64,000 nt of DNA from Lates calcarifer (GCF_001640805.2 NC_066853.1:21413242-21477241); one strand, 5' to 3'; shown: positions 27,112 to 35,804, numbered from the stretch's first letter. Numbers and translations: made by a program. Notes: generated from the letters alone by a model not told the origin.

Positions 27112-30100
27112 CAAGTAGTGCCTAGAAATGTTCTGTTCATGGTTAGTACAAGATATTTTAGCACTAACTTTGAGTCTGACTCCTGTGATATTGTGATTTT
27201 GATTCTCAGATCAAGGAGAAGCTGGACAAGGTGGTTGCTAAGCAACGTGAGCTGTCTGAGAAGTGGGACAAGCACTGGGAAGTCCTACAGCAATGTGAGC
27301 ACACACACACACACACACAAACCTTTAAGTTTTCATCAACATACACAGATGTACAAACACACATTTGAAGTATAAATACACAGACAATGTTCAAGGGGAG
27401 AATGAAAACTGAGACTAGATTGCTACTTTTGTTTCTCCTCCAGTGTTGGAGGTTCACCAGTTTGCCCAGGACGCGGTGGTGGCAGAGGCGTGGCTGACAG
27501 CTCAGGAGCCGTTCATTAACAGCAGCGAGCTGGGCGGGAGTGTAGACGAGGTGGAGCAGCTTATTCGTCGACATGAAGCCTTCCGCAAAGCCGCCGCTAC
27601 CTGGGAAGAACGGTTCAGCTCACTGCGACGACTCACTACGGTAATACCATCACCGTCATCATTATCATCTTTGTGTAAATACATGCACAGTCTGGCCAGG
27701 GTAAGAGAGTTTTCTGCTGAACAAGCTAGGTCGTAAGAGCGGAGGATTTTTCTAGCTGGTTATTTTCTTTCCACAGGTAGAAAAGTTGAAAGCAGAGCAA
27801 AGTAAACTACCCCCAACTCCTCTGCTGGGTCGTAAAGTCTTCCTGGACCCCCAAGATGCCGCACCCAGTCCAGCCACCCTCCCCCGCCTGCCAATCTCCC
27901 CCGTTATGAGACAAACCATCTATGAACAGAACGAAGCCAGCTCTCCTCCTTCACCCTCGCCTGCCACCCCTACACCCTCTCCTTCTTCTGTGGTTCGTCG
28001 CCTGGGGTCGACAGTCGCCAACTACACCCCTGTGATGAATGGCTCCAGCTACCGCCACACCCTGGAGGCACGGCACGGCGGGGTGGTGGGTGTGGCCGCA
28101 GGATTAGGCCAGCCTGCACTGTCCTCGATTGCGTCTATTGCCACGGCGGCCATGCTAGTCTCAGCCAACCAGGTACGAGAGGGCGCCAGCACGGCGAGAG
28201 ACCAGGCGACGAAGGTGATGAGTCACCTCCAGCCAGTGCAGGCAGCGAGGGAACTAGAGGCGAAATCATCCCCGTATCTAAGGCAACCCAAAATCAAACA
28301 CATGGATGACGCAGTGACGCCCCTGCTCGTAGCCAGCCGGCTGGAGAAGGTGAGGGAGAGGGGGAGGGAGAGAGAGATCATGATGGGAGAGATAGGGACA
28401 GAGAGAGCAGAGGTAGCGGTGATGGCCGAGGTGGTGCTCCAGGAGCCGAGTCGGGAGCGTCTACACAGTGAACCCACCAGAGGGCCTCGGGGGTCCAGGA
28501 CCGACCCATTGGGCCACGCCGAGCCCCAGGTCCAGACACACACCTACCACAGGGACCACAGGATAGAACGGCAGCTGTCCAGCGAGCAGCTGATCCAAGC
28601 TCGCAGGGACGAGCTGCCTCAGGAGGTGTGGAGGGAACAGGCTGAGAGACGAGAGAGACGGACACTGGAAAGACAAACGTCCAGCGAGCAGGAGGGTCAC
28701 GGGGGCCACGAGGGCCGGCGGAGAGAGAGGGACCGACACCGGCTGGAGAGACAAGAATCCAGTGAGCATGACACCGGGAAGGAGCACTCAGACAGGCGCT
28801 CAGGAGGAGGGTGAGACTTCTAGCTTGTGTGGCTTTTGTTTTGTAGCATATGTAGTGACGCACAACGCAGAGAATAATAACAGAATATTTTTGTCCTCAG
28901 TTCTGTGTTCTGCGTTACTGTCTAATTTGCATTTTTTTTCACAGAGAGAAGAGATCCACCCTGGCAGAAATTGTAGAGCAGCTGCAAGAAAGAGAAGCAG
29001 CACAGGTCTGGGATTTTATTTGTCTGCATTTCATTCAAATGGTGTTTTTTTTTTTTTTTTTTTTAACAGTGATTTTCTATTGACTCTATCACCCCTCTCT
29101 CTCCTCAGGCCCGTGGTGAGGTGCCCCGCCTCCCTAACGGGTTACCAGAGAAGTCTTCCCGTCCCGACCGGCCTCGAGCTCGGGACAGACCCAAACCACG
29201 GCGCCGACCGCGACCCAAAGAGCCAGGCGAGACGACACGACGGTCCAGGTCTGCTCCTGCTCAGAGCAGCCCGGCAGTCCCCCAGCCGCCAACACACACC
29301 GCACACCATGAGGGCTTCCTTTTCCGCAAGCTGGACATCGAGAGTCTGAAGAAAAGCACCAACAGGTGGGTGTTCAGGGTCATGATGATAATCACAACAT
29401 GTGGAGAAGATGATAGAGTCATAGAGGAGGAGGATGGACACTGGTGTCATGAGTATCAGACTTGTACATGGTCAAACAGTACTTGAAATGCTTACAGTTT
29501 ATTTTGGTACTTAGGGAAAGTTATTTCTGACCTGTACCAGACTTCCAGGTGGGCAGGGGTTATCACAAAAGAGAAAATCAAATGCTTTTAAGTCATTTAT
29601 ACTGCACATAAAAACACACCAACGTCTTTTACATTCCACCATGTTGCTGCTAAACTTTACATTTCAGTCGAGTAAAACTTAACTACCAAAAAAAGTACTT
29701 TCAAATACTGTTGTTCACATGTTTGCTGAAGCACATGTCGTTGTACCTGCTGTCTGTTTCTCATGACATCACAGAACCCTCCATGTCCGGATTAAGAAAT
29801 GATGACAGGAGCATGACTTTAGCATGCGAAGCTAACAAGCTAACACACTCTGCTGACACATGTTGAACAGATGCATGACTGACTCCGGCTCAGATCATGA
29901 CACACAGTGCCTCATTGGTTGCCTCAGCGCGTCAGTCGACATGACATAGACGATAATCAGCGTAGCTTTGGATTTGCTCAGTAGACACTAAGGTTAAAGT
30001 TTACATGTTTAGATTCAAGAGATCCAAAGACAATTGAATATTTTATTATATTATTTTATTCTACAGAAGAACTAAGAGGCATTTTGTCAGTTTCAGTCTG

Positions 30101-30638
30101 CTCCTAAAGAATCTGAACGTTGTCAGATTTATAGCATCTTGAACTGTTTCCTGTAACGTGAACAGAAAATACAAGAAATATACAAGTCACATAATTAAGA
30201 TTGGTATGTGGTGATTAATCCATTGCAGTCCATCATGATTATCTTTCACACTGCCTTTTCACTCTTGTAGTTGTGTAGTTTTGTCCACATTAAAGCAGTT
30301 AACTACTAAAGAAGCATTAGCAAGGAAAAATCTAAATATTATAGTATCCCATTGATGATGGCACAGGGAGACAATCCCCTGTTATTCTCATATCAGGCTG
30401 CAGCTTCTGAATATCTAATGTATGTTGTCTCTGATCATCAGTATTTGAAGACAACAGATACATGAATTCAAATGGCAGCTCACAGAAATCTCACAGCATG
30501 TGAAAACCTCGTGCATGATGCTTACGATGCCTCCTGATCTAACACAGAATAGAACACAGCAGAAGTGGTTGGCTGGCGAGCGCTGTGGGAGTGAGGGTTG
30601 ATGAACACTGCCTTGTGACCAGTTGCTTAGCCTGTGCG

Positions 30639-30690
<52 letters not shown>

Positions 30691-33600
30691 CACACACACT
30701 ACCTGGCCTCCACAGATGACTGCCCTGCTTCCTCCAGAGAGACACAGACAGCAAAGTCTCTCTCTGCACTGCCCCCTTGTGGCGCGGCTGACCACGCACA
30801 GCTAAAAGCTCATCCCCTCCCAGCTAAGGATGAGTCCCACGCACGCGTCCACTCAAGGCGATGGATGAATGTCTCGTATGTACATGCCCTGTTATGTACA
30901 TGGCAAGGTAAAGCATAATCCTGACTGGCTTAAATCCGCACAAGTGTGAATCTCCAAACAGCTCCTCGTTTGACTTATTATGTGCTCTCTTTTTGATTTG
31001 AGTTTGAGTGGAGGAGAAGATCCTCAGACCTTTTCCTCCAGTCAATACTGAGGAAGAGAGGTTAGTCTGTGAGGAAAGATTGAGATTCAACCTGTCTCCG
31101 TTACATAGCTACGTGACGAGACACTGAGTATGTTTATGTGCACATTAATATCCTGGTATTATTCAGGATAACCTGGTGTTCCATATAAACTGTGTTTTTA
31201 TACCATGTGTTTATATTTTAGAATTAATATTACTAATTACTATTACTATAATATATCATTATCAATATCTGCATCAGCCTGTAGTTAGGAAGGTCCAGAA
31301 AAGGTTGTGTAGTGAGAAAAATGTTAAACTTTTATTTCCAAGGTCACAATGAATGTTTAACCTGAAAAAAATAAACACTTTAATCTTTGTTCAAATGATA
31401 TGGTTCTTAAAACCTGTGTATGATTAGAACAGCCCCAGTGGGGAGAAAAAAAAAACACCATATCAAATAACTACAGCATCTTATTATCGTAGTTTTCCTA
31501 GAAATTTTTTCCCCTGATAACATGATAGATCACATGCTCCGTTGGTCTAAGTTGTGTTTCCATTGTTAGCTCACAGAGGTATTTGAAATCAGGATATTAA
31601 GCTGCACACATCTTGTTCTGAATAATACCTATATTTGGGAGTAAGCTATTGACTGGAATGCTGTGTGCATGTAAACACGCTCACAGAGGGAAAAGATGCA
31701 TGACCAGGCTGTAAGTTGTGCTTTGGCAAAAATGCCATTTAATCAAACTCCTCTCTCTCTCTCTCCTTCCCTCGTCTCCTCCTCGGTGCTGCTGGCTGCT
31801 CCTCTCGTCTCCTCCAAGGTAAGTCATATATGAGCCCCACACACACACAGACACACAAGCTGTATGTAGCCTCCCTCCCCACCCGTCCATCCCCCCTCCT
31901 CCTCCTCCTCCGTCCGTCTGTTTGTGCGTTCGTCTGTGTTTGTTCAGCAGTGTGTTTCCTCCTCCCTTCTTGGCGCCGGTCCATCACGCCTACATACCTG
32001 TCTGCTCTGGTCAGGTGAGTGAGGTGTTAGCTTAGCGAGAGCGACTCTGCAGCTCTGCCTGACTCCTGGCATCTCCCCCCACCCACCCCAACCACCACCT
32101 CCCCACCCTTCCCCGTACTTCTCCCCTTCACCTCTCCCTCCTCCTCCTCCACTCTCCCTCCCCTCGCCCCTTCCGGCCCTCCCACACCACAGCAGGTCAT
32201 GGGTCAACCTGTACTGCGTGCTGAATAAAGGAGAGATGGGTTTCTACAAGGACGCCAAGAACACCACCACGCCCTACAACAACGAGCCGCTGCTCAGCCT
32301 CTCCCACTGCCACTGCGACGTCACTAACGGCTACAAGAAGAAGAAGAACGTCTTCACGCTCAAGTGAGCAGCTGTTTTCATACGTTTTTGTACTTTTGAA
32401 ACAGGCACAAATTTGATTTTTGTGCCAGGCTATTAAACCTCCAACTCTTTTGGAGTGAATTTTGTTTTTGGTTTCTTCCTAGCAAAGGCACAGTGATGGG
32501 AACTAAGTATTAACGTGGGCTCTTCGGAGAACGTGTTTTTGTTTTTACCTACAATTTTTACATTTTACATTATACATATTACAAGTAATCTATTACTGTT
32601 GGCTATGTTTCAACAGACTAGGCTAGCAAGTAGCTTGCACTTGTCTTATGCCCAGAGAATAATTATTATGATTATATTAATTACAGTATGTCGAGAAAAG
32701 ATGCAGAGGATTCAGATTGTACAGACTTTGTTCTAAACACTTGATCACTGATTACCATAATTTAACCACTACAGATAAATATGTTGTTTGTTCAGTTATT
32801 TGTGCAGTTGTGACAGTCGATGTATTAAAAGGGGAGGCTGTCTTGTCTTAACTGAGCAGCTGCTTAGAACATCACAAAGTAGAGTCAACCATTCCTAAGG
32901 TAAAGTTAATTAGAATTATAAAGAGTCCTGTGGTGTGGTAGTTTTGTTTGCTCGCTGGTGCACTAGCTACTAATGTAGTCAGCAATCAGTTAATGGTGTT
33001 CAGTCAAAGGAAGATGTTTTAAAGTTAGTTTGTATACTTTGATACACCATTGTCACAAGTAGCCTCTAGTTCTCAGTTTGAAATTCATCACAAATCCCAT
33101 CCAAAAAAAAAAACAGAGTTTAAAGGGGCATTCCACTGATTTTACATATCAAGTTAAGTTTACCACTTCTCATCAGTAGAATAATGAATTATGATGTTAC
33201 CACATTTATCTCAGCCTGGGCTTGATGAGTTACAAACATAAACTATGGAGTTTGAAAGACATAGGTTTTCCCCAGGCAGAGACACTCTAATGAATGGTGT
33301 TATTGAGTTGCATCATGGGAAATTTAGGATCAAGAATTTTGGAGCTTGACACAAGTCAGGATATCTGTCGTTTGATTTTGACAGATTTTTCAAATGTGCG
33401 TCTTGTGAGTCTTCCAGCTGTAACTGCTATTTGAGCCAGATCTTTGCTAAAAAAAAACAAAAAAAAAACAAAACATTTCTTCATCGATTCTTCTCCTCCT
33501 CTTGCAGAACGAAGGACGGCAGCGAGTTTTTGTTTCATGCTAAAGATGAGGTGAGACCTGTTTGGTGTTTCTGTTCTCAGAATAATGGTGTTATAGCAAT

Positions 33601-34026
33601 GGATTTATGTCACTCAGACAGTTAAAGTAACATTACAGAAATTTAAAATGGCAAATGACCAATCAGCTGACAGCTGTAAACCCTCTCCTCCCCCCTCTCT
33701 CCCTCCAGGAGGACCTCAAAGCATGGGTGACCAACATCACCACCAGTATTTCAGAGCACGAGGAGATTGCCAAATGGGGTCAGCCCCAACCAACTACCTC
33801 ATCCACCGACGAGGGTACACGGCGCGACGGCAGCAAGGCGGACAACAGGTCAGAGCGAGGCGGTGAGCGCTCGGACCGGGCCGACCGGATCGAGAGGGCA
33901 GACAAAGAAAGGGAGAAAGAGAGGGAGAGAGAGAAGGAGAGGGAGAGAGGCGAACGGTCGGAGAGGTCAGATAAGGGTGGGAAGTCGGACGCGAAGCGCT
34001 CAGAGAAATCTGGTAAGAAAAAGTGA
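3429..34026 (+). CDS. sptbn4: Beta-IV spectrin (spectrin beta chain, non-erythrocytic 4), C-terminal half, 19 exons
   Basis: Exons 3429-3575, 18331-18594, 21375-21599, 22140-22229, 22428-22706, 22986-23116, 23840-24044, 24337-24582, 24949-25083, 25810-26054, 26661-26799, 27210-27294, 27444-27640, 27777-28810, 28945-29005, 29109-29365, 32196-32363, 33508-33550 and 33709-34026 all have AG/GT borders and matching phases, giving 1,422 aa. Counting from the first codon, residues 1-796 are spectrin repeats 10-17 (17 partial), about 797-1220 a disordered variable region, about 1228-1335 a PH domain, then a charged tail. Beta-IV identity rests on the ERQxSSE motifs, the [19 protein letters not shown] run, the LAEIVEQLQ motif and the SSTDEG stretch after the PH domain, which I recall from mammalian SPTBN4. 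The family cross-links actin under ankyrin-G at axon initial segments and nodes of Ranvier. No actin-binding domain is in the window. Either upstream exons lie to the left, or translation starts at Met 3453 (1,414 aa), as in the mammalian Sigma6 isoform. Which teleost duplicate (a or b) it is cannot be told. Confidence 0.93.
5870..6085 (-). mobile_element. Dispersed repeat family A, copy 2
   Basis: Reverse orientation: AGTCAGTTACTTGGTTAGTTGATCAGC-like start (in pieces), TTTTGATAATTGAT, CACTATTTTCTGGAATTTTC and AAAATGATTGTTATTTGCA. Confidence 0.6.
7720..7732. promoter_or_regulatory. RFX X-box-like palindrome 1
   Basis: GTTGCTTAGCAAC: two RGYAAC half-sites in inverted orientation with a 1-nt spacer, as in RFX-family X-boxes. 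Intronic. Confidence 0.55.
7737..7759. repeat. Poly-T run
   Basis: More than 20 consecutive T, 5 bp after an RFX-like palindrome. Confidence 0.9.
9232..9244. promoter_or_regulatory. RFX X-box-like palindrome 2
   Basis: GTTGCTAGGCAAC, the same architecture, in a locally GC-rich intronic stretch that also has TGACGTCA (9169-9178 region) and CAGCTG E-boxes. Confidence 0.6.
9333..9391. repeat. TC microsatellite
   Basis: About 28 TC units, nearly perfect. Confidence 0.97.
9709..9737. repeat. TA microsatellite
   Basis: About 14 TA units. Confidence 0.95.
10964..10991. repeat. Short TG microsatellite
   Basis: Interrupted TG run, followed by GTGTGTAGGCGGGTGTG. Confidence 0.85.
16365..16402. repeat. 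Perfect 14-bp inverted repeat with 10-nt loop
   Basis: TAATGGTTGTATAT and its exact complement ATATACAACCATTA flank GTATGTTTAA. Confidence 0.9.
16713..16779. repeat. TG microsatellite
   Basis: About 33 units with two TC interruptions. Confidence 0.97.
17112..17390 (+). mobile_element. Dispersed repeat family A, copy 3 (best preserved)
   Basis: Blocks ATTATTTTCATGATCGATCA, TGGTCTATAAGATC, GTCTTGTTTTGTGTGAACAG, CAGTCCAAACCCAAAATATT and CAGTTTACTATTATA follow each other in the family's order. A second repeat follows directly. Confidence 0.7.
17400..17620 (+). mobile_element. Second teleost repeat type, fragment
   Basis: GTTGCCTCACAGCAAGAAGG, CTGTGTGGAGTTTGCGTGTT, CTCCCTGTGTCTGCATGGGT, GAATGGTTGTTTGTCTCTAT and GTGTCAGCTGGGATTGGCTC are hallmarks of an interspersed repeat seen throughout teleost genomes. 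The copy lacks its central part. Confidence 0.75.
18331..18594 (+). CDS. sptbn4: sptbn4 exon b: end of repeat 10, start of repeat 11
   Basis: 88 codons, phase 0/0, after GTCCATCCAG and before GTATGT. It contains [20 protein letters not shown], the helix C of repeat 10, and then the first helix of repeat 11. Confidence 0.95.
18595..21374 (+). other. sptbn4: sptbn4 intron (2.8 kb)
   Basis: AT-rich DNA with a T-run near 19996 and a C/T-rich approach to the acceptor (21140-21374). Nothing else was seen. Confidence 0.8.
21375..21599 (+). CDS. sptbn4: sptbn4 exon c: repeat 11
   Basis: 75 codons, phase 0/0, after CATTCAG; the donor is GTACGC. It includes [18 protein letters not shown], typical of the repeat 11/12 boundary. 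Confidence 0.94.
21600..22139 (+). other. sptbn4: sptbn4 intron (540 bp)
   Basis: AT-rich intron between the repeat 11 and repeat 12 exons. Nothing was recognised in it. Confidence 0.8.
22140..22229 (+). CDS. sptbn4: sptbn4 exon d: repeat 12, helix A/B
   Basis: 30 codons, phase 0/0, after GGTTGTAG and before GTGAGA. It begins [11 protein letters not shown] and ends QQLMKKNQ, a conserved short exon of beta spectrins. Confidence 0.94.
22428..22706 (+). CDS. sptbn4: sptbn4 exon e: end of repeat 12, start of repeat 13
   Basis: 93 codons, phase 0/0, after CTTCTCCTCCAG and before GTGAGT. It contains [20 protein letters not shown], the repeat 12/13 junction with its conserved Trp. Confidence 0.95.
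22986..23116 (+). CDS. sptbn4: sptbn4 exon f: repeat 13
   Basis: 43 codons plus 2 nt, after CCCACCAG and before GTGAGC. It ends GHPD plus TG. The split codon TG|C gives Cys where I recall Ser in mammalian beta-IV. Confidence 0.93.
23117..23839 (+). other. sptbn4: sptbn4 intron (723 bp)
   Basis: It contains a short CA run just after the donor and an A-run near 23612. No other signal was seen. Confidence 0.8.
23840..24044 (+). CDS. sptbn4: sptbn4 exon g: end of repeat 13, start of repeat 14
   Basis: 1 nt plus 68 codons, after CTCTTTGACAG and before GTAAGT. It contains [20 protein letters not shown], the repeat 13/14 junction. Confidence 0.95.
24337..24582 (+). CDS. sptbn4: sptbn4 exon h: repeat 14 (ankyrin-binding region)
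   Basis: 82 codons, phase 0/0, after CACCCCCAG and before GTAAGG. It contains [20 protein letters not shown]. In beta spectrins the end of repeat 14 together with repeat 15 forms the ankyrin-binding site. Confidence 0.95.
24583..24948 (+). other. sptbn4: sptbn4 intron (366 bp)
   Basis: AT-rich intron between the exons for repeats 14 and 15. Nothing was recognised in it. Confidence 0.8.
24949..25083 (+). CDS. sptbn4: sptbn4 exon i: repeat 15 (ankyrin-binding core), first part
   Basis: 45 codons, phase 0/0, after TTTCTTTCAG and before GTACAA. It encodes [15 protein letters not shown] and [15 protein letters not shown]. The second stretch matches the ankyrin-binding helix of beta spectrins. 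Confidence 0.95.
25084..25809 (+). other. sptbn4: sptbn4 intron (726 bp)
   Basis: Separates the two exons of the ankyrin-binding repeat. Nothing else was seen. Confidence 0.8.
25810..26054 (+). CDS. sptbn4: sptbn4 exon j: repeat 15, start of repeat 16
   Basis: 81 codons plus 2 nt, after CACTCTTCCAG and before GTATTT. It contains [20 protein letters not shown], strongly conserved in repeat 15, then [12 protein letters not shown] of repeat 16. Confidence 0.95.
26055..26660 (+). other. sptbn4: sptbn4 intron (606 bp)
   Basis: AT-rich, with no recognisable element. Confidence 0.8.
26661..26799 (+). CDS. sptbn4: sptbn4 exon k: repeat 16
   Basis: 1 nt plus 46 codons, after GGTTCCTACAG and before GTGAGA. 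It contains [20 protein letters not shown], near-invariant in beta spectrins. Confidence 0.95.
27036..27111. repeat. sptbn4: GATA tetranucleotide microsatellite
   Basis: About 19 perfect GATA units in the intron before exon l, 98 bp from the acceptor. Confidence 0.98.
27210..27294 (+). CDS. sptbn4: sptbn4 exon l: end of repeat 16
   Basis: 28 codons plus 1 nt, after GATTCTCAG and before GTGAGC. It encodes [19 protein letters not shown]. The usual Trp in the HWEW motif is Val here (HWEV). A perfect RFX-type palindrome (27234-27246) lies within it. Confidence 0.93.
27234..27246. promoter_or_regulatory. RFX X-box-like palindrome 3, within a coding exon
   Basis: GTTGCTAAGCAAC in exon l, coding VVAKQ. 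May be chance or an exonic binding site. Confidence 0.35.
27444..27640 (+). CDS. sptbn4: sptbn4 exon m: partial repeat 17 (alpha-spectrin contact)
   Basis: 2 nt plus 65 codons, after TTCTCCTCCAG and before GTAATA. It contains [20 protein letters not shown] and ends SSLRRLTT. The partial repeat 17 pairs with the N-terminal partial repeat of alpha spectrin to make the tetramer. Confidence 0.95.
27777..28810 (+). CDS. sptbn4: sptbn4 exon n: large beta-IV variable-region exon with ERQxSSE motifs
   Basis: 344 codons plus 2 nt, after CTTTCCACAG and before GTGAGA. It starts with the conserved [14 protein letters not shown]. It then has a Pro/Ser-rich segment, an Ala/Ile/Val-rich segment (about 28095-28240) and an Arg/Glu-rich end. 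ERQLSSE (28566), ERQTSSE (28668) and ERQESSE (28746) match the ERQES pentapeptide repeats that define the mammalian beta-IV variable region. If the following intron is retained, a TGA follows at once (28812-28814), giving a form without a PH domain. Confidence 0.95.
28945..29005 (+). CDS. sptbn4: sptbn4 exon o: LAEIVEQLQ microdomain
   Basis: 1 nt plus 20 codons, after TTTTTTCACAG and before GTCTGG. It encodes [20 protein letters not shown], conserved with mammalian beta-IV. Confidence 0.93.
29109..29365 (+). CDS. sptbn4: sptbn4 exon p: basic linker and start of PH domain
   Basis: 85 codons plus 2 nt, after TCTCCTCAG and before GTGGGT. It has the run [26 protein letters not shown], and the first PH strand HHEGFLFRK. 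The alternating Arg/Pro run could bind SH3 domains (inference). Confidence 0.94.
30642..30698. repeat. CA microsatellite
   Basis: About 28 CA units with one TG interruption, in the PH-domain intron. Confidence 0.97.
31797..31824 (+). promoter_or_regulatory. sptbn4: Back-to-back splice acceptor and consensus donor (recursive-splice-like)
   Basis: A pyrimidine tract (31741-31815) runs into CCAAG and at once GTAAGT (31819-31824). This is the form of a zero-length exon or the end of an unannotated exon, in the PH-domain intron. Confidence 0.45.
32196..32363 (+). CDS. sptbn4: sptbn4 exon q: PH domain, central strands
   Basis: 1 nt plus 55 codons plus 2 nt, after CCACAGCAG and before GTGAGC. It encodes [19 protein letters not shown] and [10 protein letters not shown], the phosphoinositide-side strands and loops of spectrin PH domains. 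Confidence 0.95.
32364..33507 (+). other. sptbn4: sptbn4 intron (1.1 kb)
   Basis: AT-rich. It includes a probable repeat fragment (33118-33350) and an A-rich run just before the pyrimidine tract. Confidence 0.75.
33118..33350 (+). mobile_element. Probable teleost repeat fragment
   Basis: AAAGGGGCATTCCACTGATT, TCTCATCAGTAGAATAAT, GACACTCTAATGAATGGTG and TTGCATCATGGGAAATTTAG look like a dispersed fish repeat, but I cannot name it. Confidence 0.35.
33508..33550 (+). CDS. sptbn4: sptbn4 exon r: PH-domain short exon
   Basis: 1 nt plus 14 codons, after CCTCTTGCAG and before GTGAGA. It encodes [14 protein letters not shown] and bridges the phases of its neighbours exactly. Confidence 0.94.
33709..34026 (+). 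CDS. sptbn4: sptbn4 exon s: PH C-terminal helix, SSTDEG and charged tail
   Basis: 105 codons and TGA, after TCCCTCCAG. It starts [20 protein letters not shown] (PH helix), then [16 protein letters not shown], conserved at the beta-IV C-terminus. A tail rich in Arg, Glu, Lys, Asp and Ser follows, with a (K/R)E simple-repeat stretch at 33895-33960, and ends GKKK. The tail is longer than the mammalian one I recall. Confidence 0.95.
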   Translation, partial: EDLKAWVTNITTSISEHEEIAKWGQPQPTTSSTDEGTRRDGSKADNRSERGGERSDRADRIERADKEREKEREREKERERGERSERSDKGGKSDAKRSEKSGKKK

Positions 34027-35264
34027 ACCGGGCGACGTACTGGTCGGGATTGAAGCATACGAACTCCGGATGGGAGGCGGGGCTGTAGACTGGTAGTGAA
34101 CGCCCCCCTCCTTCTCTCCGCCTCCAACACTGTCAACAAAGAGGTTGTGTTTGGATGGAAAGTGACACACAGGACAGAAGGATTGACCCAGGCTCACTCA
34201 TAGGACGGACAGGACGAAATTTGGAGCAGGAGACATCTTTCTCTCTCTCTCTTTCTCCCTCTCTTCTGTGTCTCTGTGAGAACACACAGAGCCACTGACG
34301 CCCCCTGGTGGCTGTTTCAGAGAACTGCCGAGGGCGGAGTTTTGTGCTGCTGAACCTCGGGCAGTGTTAATGCAAGGAAGAGGCGGGACACGTATCACGT
34401 TAACTTGAAGGCTGTTACTGTTTGCTGGTAGTGCGATAAAACGTAGCTCATACTGTTCCACATGCTGTTTGTTTTTTCTATGAGATGAGCTCTATCTGTA
34501 TGTATTTCTCGTCCGTCTGTCCTATCTACTGTATCTATCTGTCTGTCTGTAAGTTGAGACATCCTACACTATGTCTTATTACTCCTTGGAAATCGAAAGA
34601 GAAAGAAATTATGCCAAAATGTTTTACAGACATACAAACTTAGAGAAACTTTTTTGTTAACTGTTTTCGCTCCAATTTGTCCCATCTGTCTTGAGGTCTG
34701 GCCATTAAAAAAACAAGTGACACCACATTCATCCAGACTCATCATGGATGAAGTAACACTGCTGATGAGCTGCTGATTTTAGGAGGATGGAAAGATGATG
34801 ATTTAAGACAAGAGGGGAGTAGAGGGGCGACCGGAGTGAACGCCAAAACAAGAGGAGAGCAGAAATTTGTAATTGTTCAGAAATGAATAAAAACGCATCC
34901 AAAAGCTTGAAATCCTGACCGTGAGAAAGATCACAGCCCTGAAATCTGCTTGAAATTTTCTTAAGTTTAATGTTGGATATCTGTCTGGGAAGAGCAACTG
35001 GAGCAGCTTCCCCTTTGTTTATGTAGAGTTTATTTAGAACCGCAGGATTTCTGCAGGACAGACGAGTCACGAGGTGTTCAAACTGTGACATAAAGACCAC
35101 AGGACCACTTGGTCGCTGCTGCCACTTGTCTAATTCATAAAGATATAAAGGACAGATGCACAGTTCTACAGAAAGAGTCAGAAAGAGATGGACTTAAACT
35201 GATGGTAGACTCTGGTTCCCCAGGGGCCTCATTCATTAAAATATTGTTTTATTTTTCTCGAATT

Positions 35265-35280
35265 AAAAAAAAAAAAAAAA
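35265..35280. repeat. Poly-A run
   Basis: A16, in the presumed 3' UTR. No matching retroposon body was recognised upstream. Confidence 0.9.
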
Positions 35281-35804
35281 TAGATACAAACTGATGATAC
35301 TGCAAAAAAATATAGCATTCCTATTTTAGGTAACTGTAGAGATTTAAGTTTTGATATCTTTAACAACACTGGTGAAATTCATTTTAACTTTCTGATTTTA
35401 GCATCAAGATCAGTTTTCCATAAATCACATGTTTGGCTTTGGTCATAAGCACAAAATCTGCACCTGACATGTTTTTAATGAATGAGGCCCTCAGGCTGAA
35501 AACAGGCCTCATCTCATCATTCTCTAACAATATCAAACTAATACTTGGATGGTTTATTCACACTAATCTGTTGCATCCGTTTTGATACAGAATTCAAAAT
35601 ATCTTGGGTTTTTTGTGTGTGTGTGAGTGTGTGTAAGTGTGTGTGCGTGTGTGTGTGCTGCTGCTCTTCGCTCCCAGGGTCTCCATAGCTCTCAGGTTAT
35701 TTATGTTGGTGTGTGCTTACCGTGTGCTTCACGAGTTAATATGTTTGTCCCCTCAGACGCCACCTCAGTCTTCCAGACATGTCCAATCTTCAACAGACCA
35801 ATAA

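Larger units (their letters stand above)
29366..32195 (+). other. sptbn4: sptbn4 intron splitting the PH domain (2.8 kb)
   Basis: It holds a CA microsatellite (30642-30698), a site with back-to-back acceptor and consensus donor (31797-31824) and a long C-rich tract (31870-32190) before the acceptor. No alternative coding exon is supported. Confidence 0.75.

Noticed and set aside
28378..28863. Reverse-strand open frames opposite sptbn4 exon n
   Set aside because: GC-rich coding exon with few stops on the complement. The forward frame has conserved beta-IV motifs and matching splice phases.
35220..35281. Poly-A run as the tail of a processed pseudogene or SINE
   Set aside because: No recognisable body upstream and no target-site duplication was seen.
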